Source: Treponema sp. (GTDB taxonomy: Bacteria > Spirochaetota > Spirochaetia > Treponematales > Treponemataceae). From it: a stretch of 64,000 bases of DNA. Below are positions 62,147 to 64,000 of this stretch, one piece after another; positions within the stretch are counted from its first letter, which is position 1; the number at the start of each line of letters is the position of its first letter. The stretch lies in contig JAEEYO010000059.1 of the NCBI GenBank assembly GCA_016288205.1, forward strand, positions 62,001-126,000. Reading direction: 5' to 3'. The notes beneath the pieces are model-generated. The model had not been told where the DNA came from, searched no databases, and saw only the letters and a program-made list of their open reading frames with translations. The position numbers and the translations under genes are program-made.

Positions 62147-64000
62147 CTAGTGCTTCTTAGGATTCTTTAGGGGCATTAGGCTTAGAGTCAGGCTCTTTTC
62201 CATGGAAAGTCCGGCGGCTAAATCTACGGGCCAGTAGAACTGCATCGTGCGGCTTTTTTCGGGGAACCCTGCCCCATTCTCATCACAGAATTCCGCGGAC
62301 ACATTTTCGGTAATCAATCCTGCTGCCTCATTCGGCTCCACAAGGAAAAGACGTTTTTCACTTTCATCCGTCACTTGAATCAATGAAATGCCGGAATCAG
62401 CCGCGAATTTTCCACCGTCAGCTTTGTTTCGGTTCTCATCCTGAATAAGCTCAATCTCATATTGATTGTCCACGCTAAAATCAGTCTGCGCAAGATTCAG
62501 TTCCACAATGAAAGTTCCCTTCAACGGAAACGGGCTTCTGTTTGCAAGGATGTACTGCACCGTAAATCCGTTTGAAAAAATCCTGTAGTTTTTTGTCAGA
62601 AGGACAGGAAGAGCCAGGGATGAAAATTTTCCGAGGACTTCCATCTGTATTTCTTTGCGTCTTGCGTCGAATTTCTTTTTTGAAAACACGAGCGAGGAAA
62701 AATCAAGTGGAGCTTCTGTCGGCGCGTCTTTTTCGGCAAGTGGCTGCTCAACCAAACGTTCCTTGAAAATCCCGGACGGACATGAATTTTTTCCATCCGC
62801 AAGAGCGAAGAAATTTCGTCCCGCCGCATAATTTGGGCCGCTCGGAAAAACATTCAGATCGGTAATCATGCCGCCCTTCAGCGAAATGACCGAATTGTAA
62901 TTCTGCATCTGGCACACAAATTCCTTGAGACCGTTGTTGTCGTAATCGAAACTGGTCACTGAATCGACAAAGGTACCGGACTCACGTATGTACTGCTCAG
63001 CCTGATTCAGAATCCTGTATGCCGCCTGCTGATTTGACGGATGAGACGGAAGCCCGCTTTCCAAATCAATGAAATTCGATCCAGCCTGTGCCTCCCAGAC
63101 TTTTTCCTGCGCCGCCTTTTTCCGCATCTTGTCTCCGCCGTGGGACTGGGAAATCAGCATACTGATGTACATCATCCTTTTGTAGAGCTGCTTGTCCTGG
63201 GGAAAGAGCCTGAAAAAGTCATACACCGTGGGAGAGTTTTTTGAAAGCTTGCTGTCCATGCCGCCGGGAATGTACACATCCGCAAACTCAAGCGCAGACT
63301 CAAAAATTGAAAATGGAGTTGAAAGGCAGATTTCCTCGGAAGATTCCAAAGCCCCAGAAAAATCCTTGTTTTCAAAGAGCTCCATAAATTGCTTTATGCC
63401 ACCGGACACGCAAAGACATTTTTTTTCAAAAGATGTTTCCGAGGACTTGCTTGAATCAATGTATTTTTTTTCTATCCTTCCGAGCCAGGAATTTAAATCC
63501 TCATCCGGATTCGGGAAAAGGTCCTTGTGCTGTGCGAGAATCTTTATGCACTTACCCTGCTCGCTTGAAATCATCGGCATGAAAGTCATCTCAGGATGCG
63601 GAATCAACGAGGACTCCAGAAGCACATACTCCATGCCGCAGGACTCCAGCGACGGAATGACCGACGGCTCCCAGATTCCACCGAAAAGCGAAAGACCCCT
63701 TGGACGCTTGCCGATTGCATTTCGCAAAAGCGACGTCATTTTTTCAATCTGGCCGGTTCTGTCAATGGGGAAAAGGAGCGGGAAAATCGGTGAGTAGTAG
63801 CCTCCTCCCAAAAGCTCAATCTGTGAGCGGGAGATGAGGTCACGGAGGATTTCAATTGCCTCAGGATATTTCTTTGAGTAATGCAGGATGACCGGGGCAG
63901 GAAGCGAAACGGCAAGACGAAAATTCGGGTGCGAATAAAGGTACTTGAGCAGCTTTTTCATTCCGCCCTGATACGACTTATTCAGTACCGACAAATCCGA
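62147..64000 (-). CDS. GH57/4-alpha-glucanotransferase-like protein, apparently without catalytic residues (5' end outside window)
   Basis: The frame is open at 64000, so the N-terminus with the family's HNHQP motif is not visible. The order of segments follows GH57 4-alpha-glucanotransferases (TLGT type), including IELLGGGYYSPIFPL and the C-terminal DUF1926-like beta domain (YILANRSPFPLKGTFIVELN). At the nucleophile, where the family has TERVWQP, this protein reads FGGIWEP, so the catalytic Glu is Gly. The acid/base block HDDGEKFG is replaced by VSGGIKQF. Both assignments are by eye against remembered sequences. A non-enzymatic carbohydrate-binding or regulatory role is possible. Confidence 0.75.
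   Translation of the reverse strand, partial: SDLSVLNKSYQGGMKKLLKYLYSHPNFRLAVSLPAPVILHYSKKYPEAIEILRDLISRSQIELLGGGYYSPIFPLLFPIDRTGQIEKMTSLLRNAIGKRPRGLSLFGGIWEPSVIPSLESCGMEYVLLESSLIPHPEMTFMPMISSEQGKCIKILAQHKDLFPNPDEDLNSWLGRIEKKYIDSSKSSETSFEKKCLCVSGGIKQFMELFENKDFSGALESSEEICLSTPFSIFESALEFADVYIPGGMDSKLSKNSPTVYDFFRLFPQDKQLYKRMMYISMLISQSHGGDKMRKKAAQEKVWEAQAGSNFIDLESGLPSHPSNQQAAYRILNQAEQYIRESGTFVDSVTSFDYDNNGLKEFVCQMQNYNSVISLKGGMITDLNVFPSGPNYAAGRNFFALADGKNSCPSGIFKERLVEQPLAEKDAPTEAPLDFSSLVFSKKKFDARRKEIQMEVLGKFSSLALPVLLTKNYRIFSNGFTVQYILANRSPFPLKGTFIVELNLAQTDFSVDNQYEIELIQDENRNKADGGKFAADSGISLIQVTDESEKRLFLVEPNEAAGLITENVSAEFCDENGAGFPEKSRTMQFYWPVDLAAGLSMEKSLTLSLMPLKNPKKH

Overview
The window looks like a chromosomal segment of a Treponema-like spirochaete. 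The support is a combination of content: two bactofilins, many Cys-lipoproteins, a large exported TPR protein beside a membrane SpoIIE-type phosphatase, an ornate set of outer-membrane-like proteins, a cdaA-cdaR-folP cluster, a FemAB-type protein and moderate G+C. Genus assignment is inference from gene content, not from a marker comparison.

Layout. 1-7.2 kb (+): the end of smc, a one-TM protein, a Ser-rich exported TPR protein, serS and an AI-2E-family permease. 7.2-15.5 kb (-): a five-gene operon headed by a leaderless bactofilin (bactofilin, lipoprotein, unknown, lipoprotein, patatin), then thiI and two translationally coupled beta-barrel-like outer membrane proteins. 15.6-22.6 kb (-): a compact seven-gene operon dxs-folP-cdaA-cdaR-acpS-DUF2225-truA behind a 29-codon ribosomal-type gene (mS38/COX24-like) with its own terminator. 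22.7-26.3 kb (-): lnt, an HU protein, rpsT, a 56-residue zinc ribbon and a PlsC-type acyltransferase. 26.3-34 kb (+): a 1000-residue exported TPR protein coupled to a 1547-residue sensor/SpoIIE phosphatase. 34-36.5 kb (-): leaderless bactofilin 2, a TPR protein and mtaB.

36.5-49.6 kb is the accessory part. It holds a DUF4143-type ATPase behind six 23-bp tandem repeats, an ABC-F ATPase and DEAD-box helicase separated by three hairpins, a 300-bp highly structured intergenic element between 20-bp direct repeats, and an AT-rich Dcm/EcoRII-like restriction-modification locus with an HNH nuclease and the frameshifted remnant of an EcoRII-type endonuclease. Next come a large surface lipoprotein whose signal peptide contains a G8 tract that leaves it out of frame here (predicted phase variation, OFF), and an OLD-type ATPase/TOPRIM nuclease.

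49.6-64 kb returns to housekeeping: family-4 uracil-DNA glycosylase, priA, tRNA-Val and tRNA-Pro, a MATE transporter, a lipoprotein, trpS, an AlbA_2-type regulator with a clear operator, a metallophosphoesterase, leaderless metG, a FemAB-type transferase, and a GH57-like protein (cut by the window edge) that appears to lack its catalytic residues.

A low-complexity repeat built from GTGGAAA/TTTCCAC words recurs at six or seven gene borders. Sigma70-like promoters with 17-bp spacers could be read at about ten places, and three of them put the predicted transcription start on the ATG itself.
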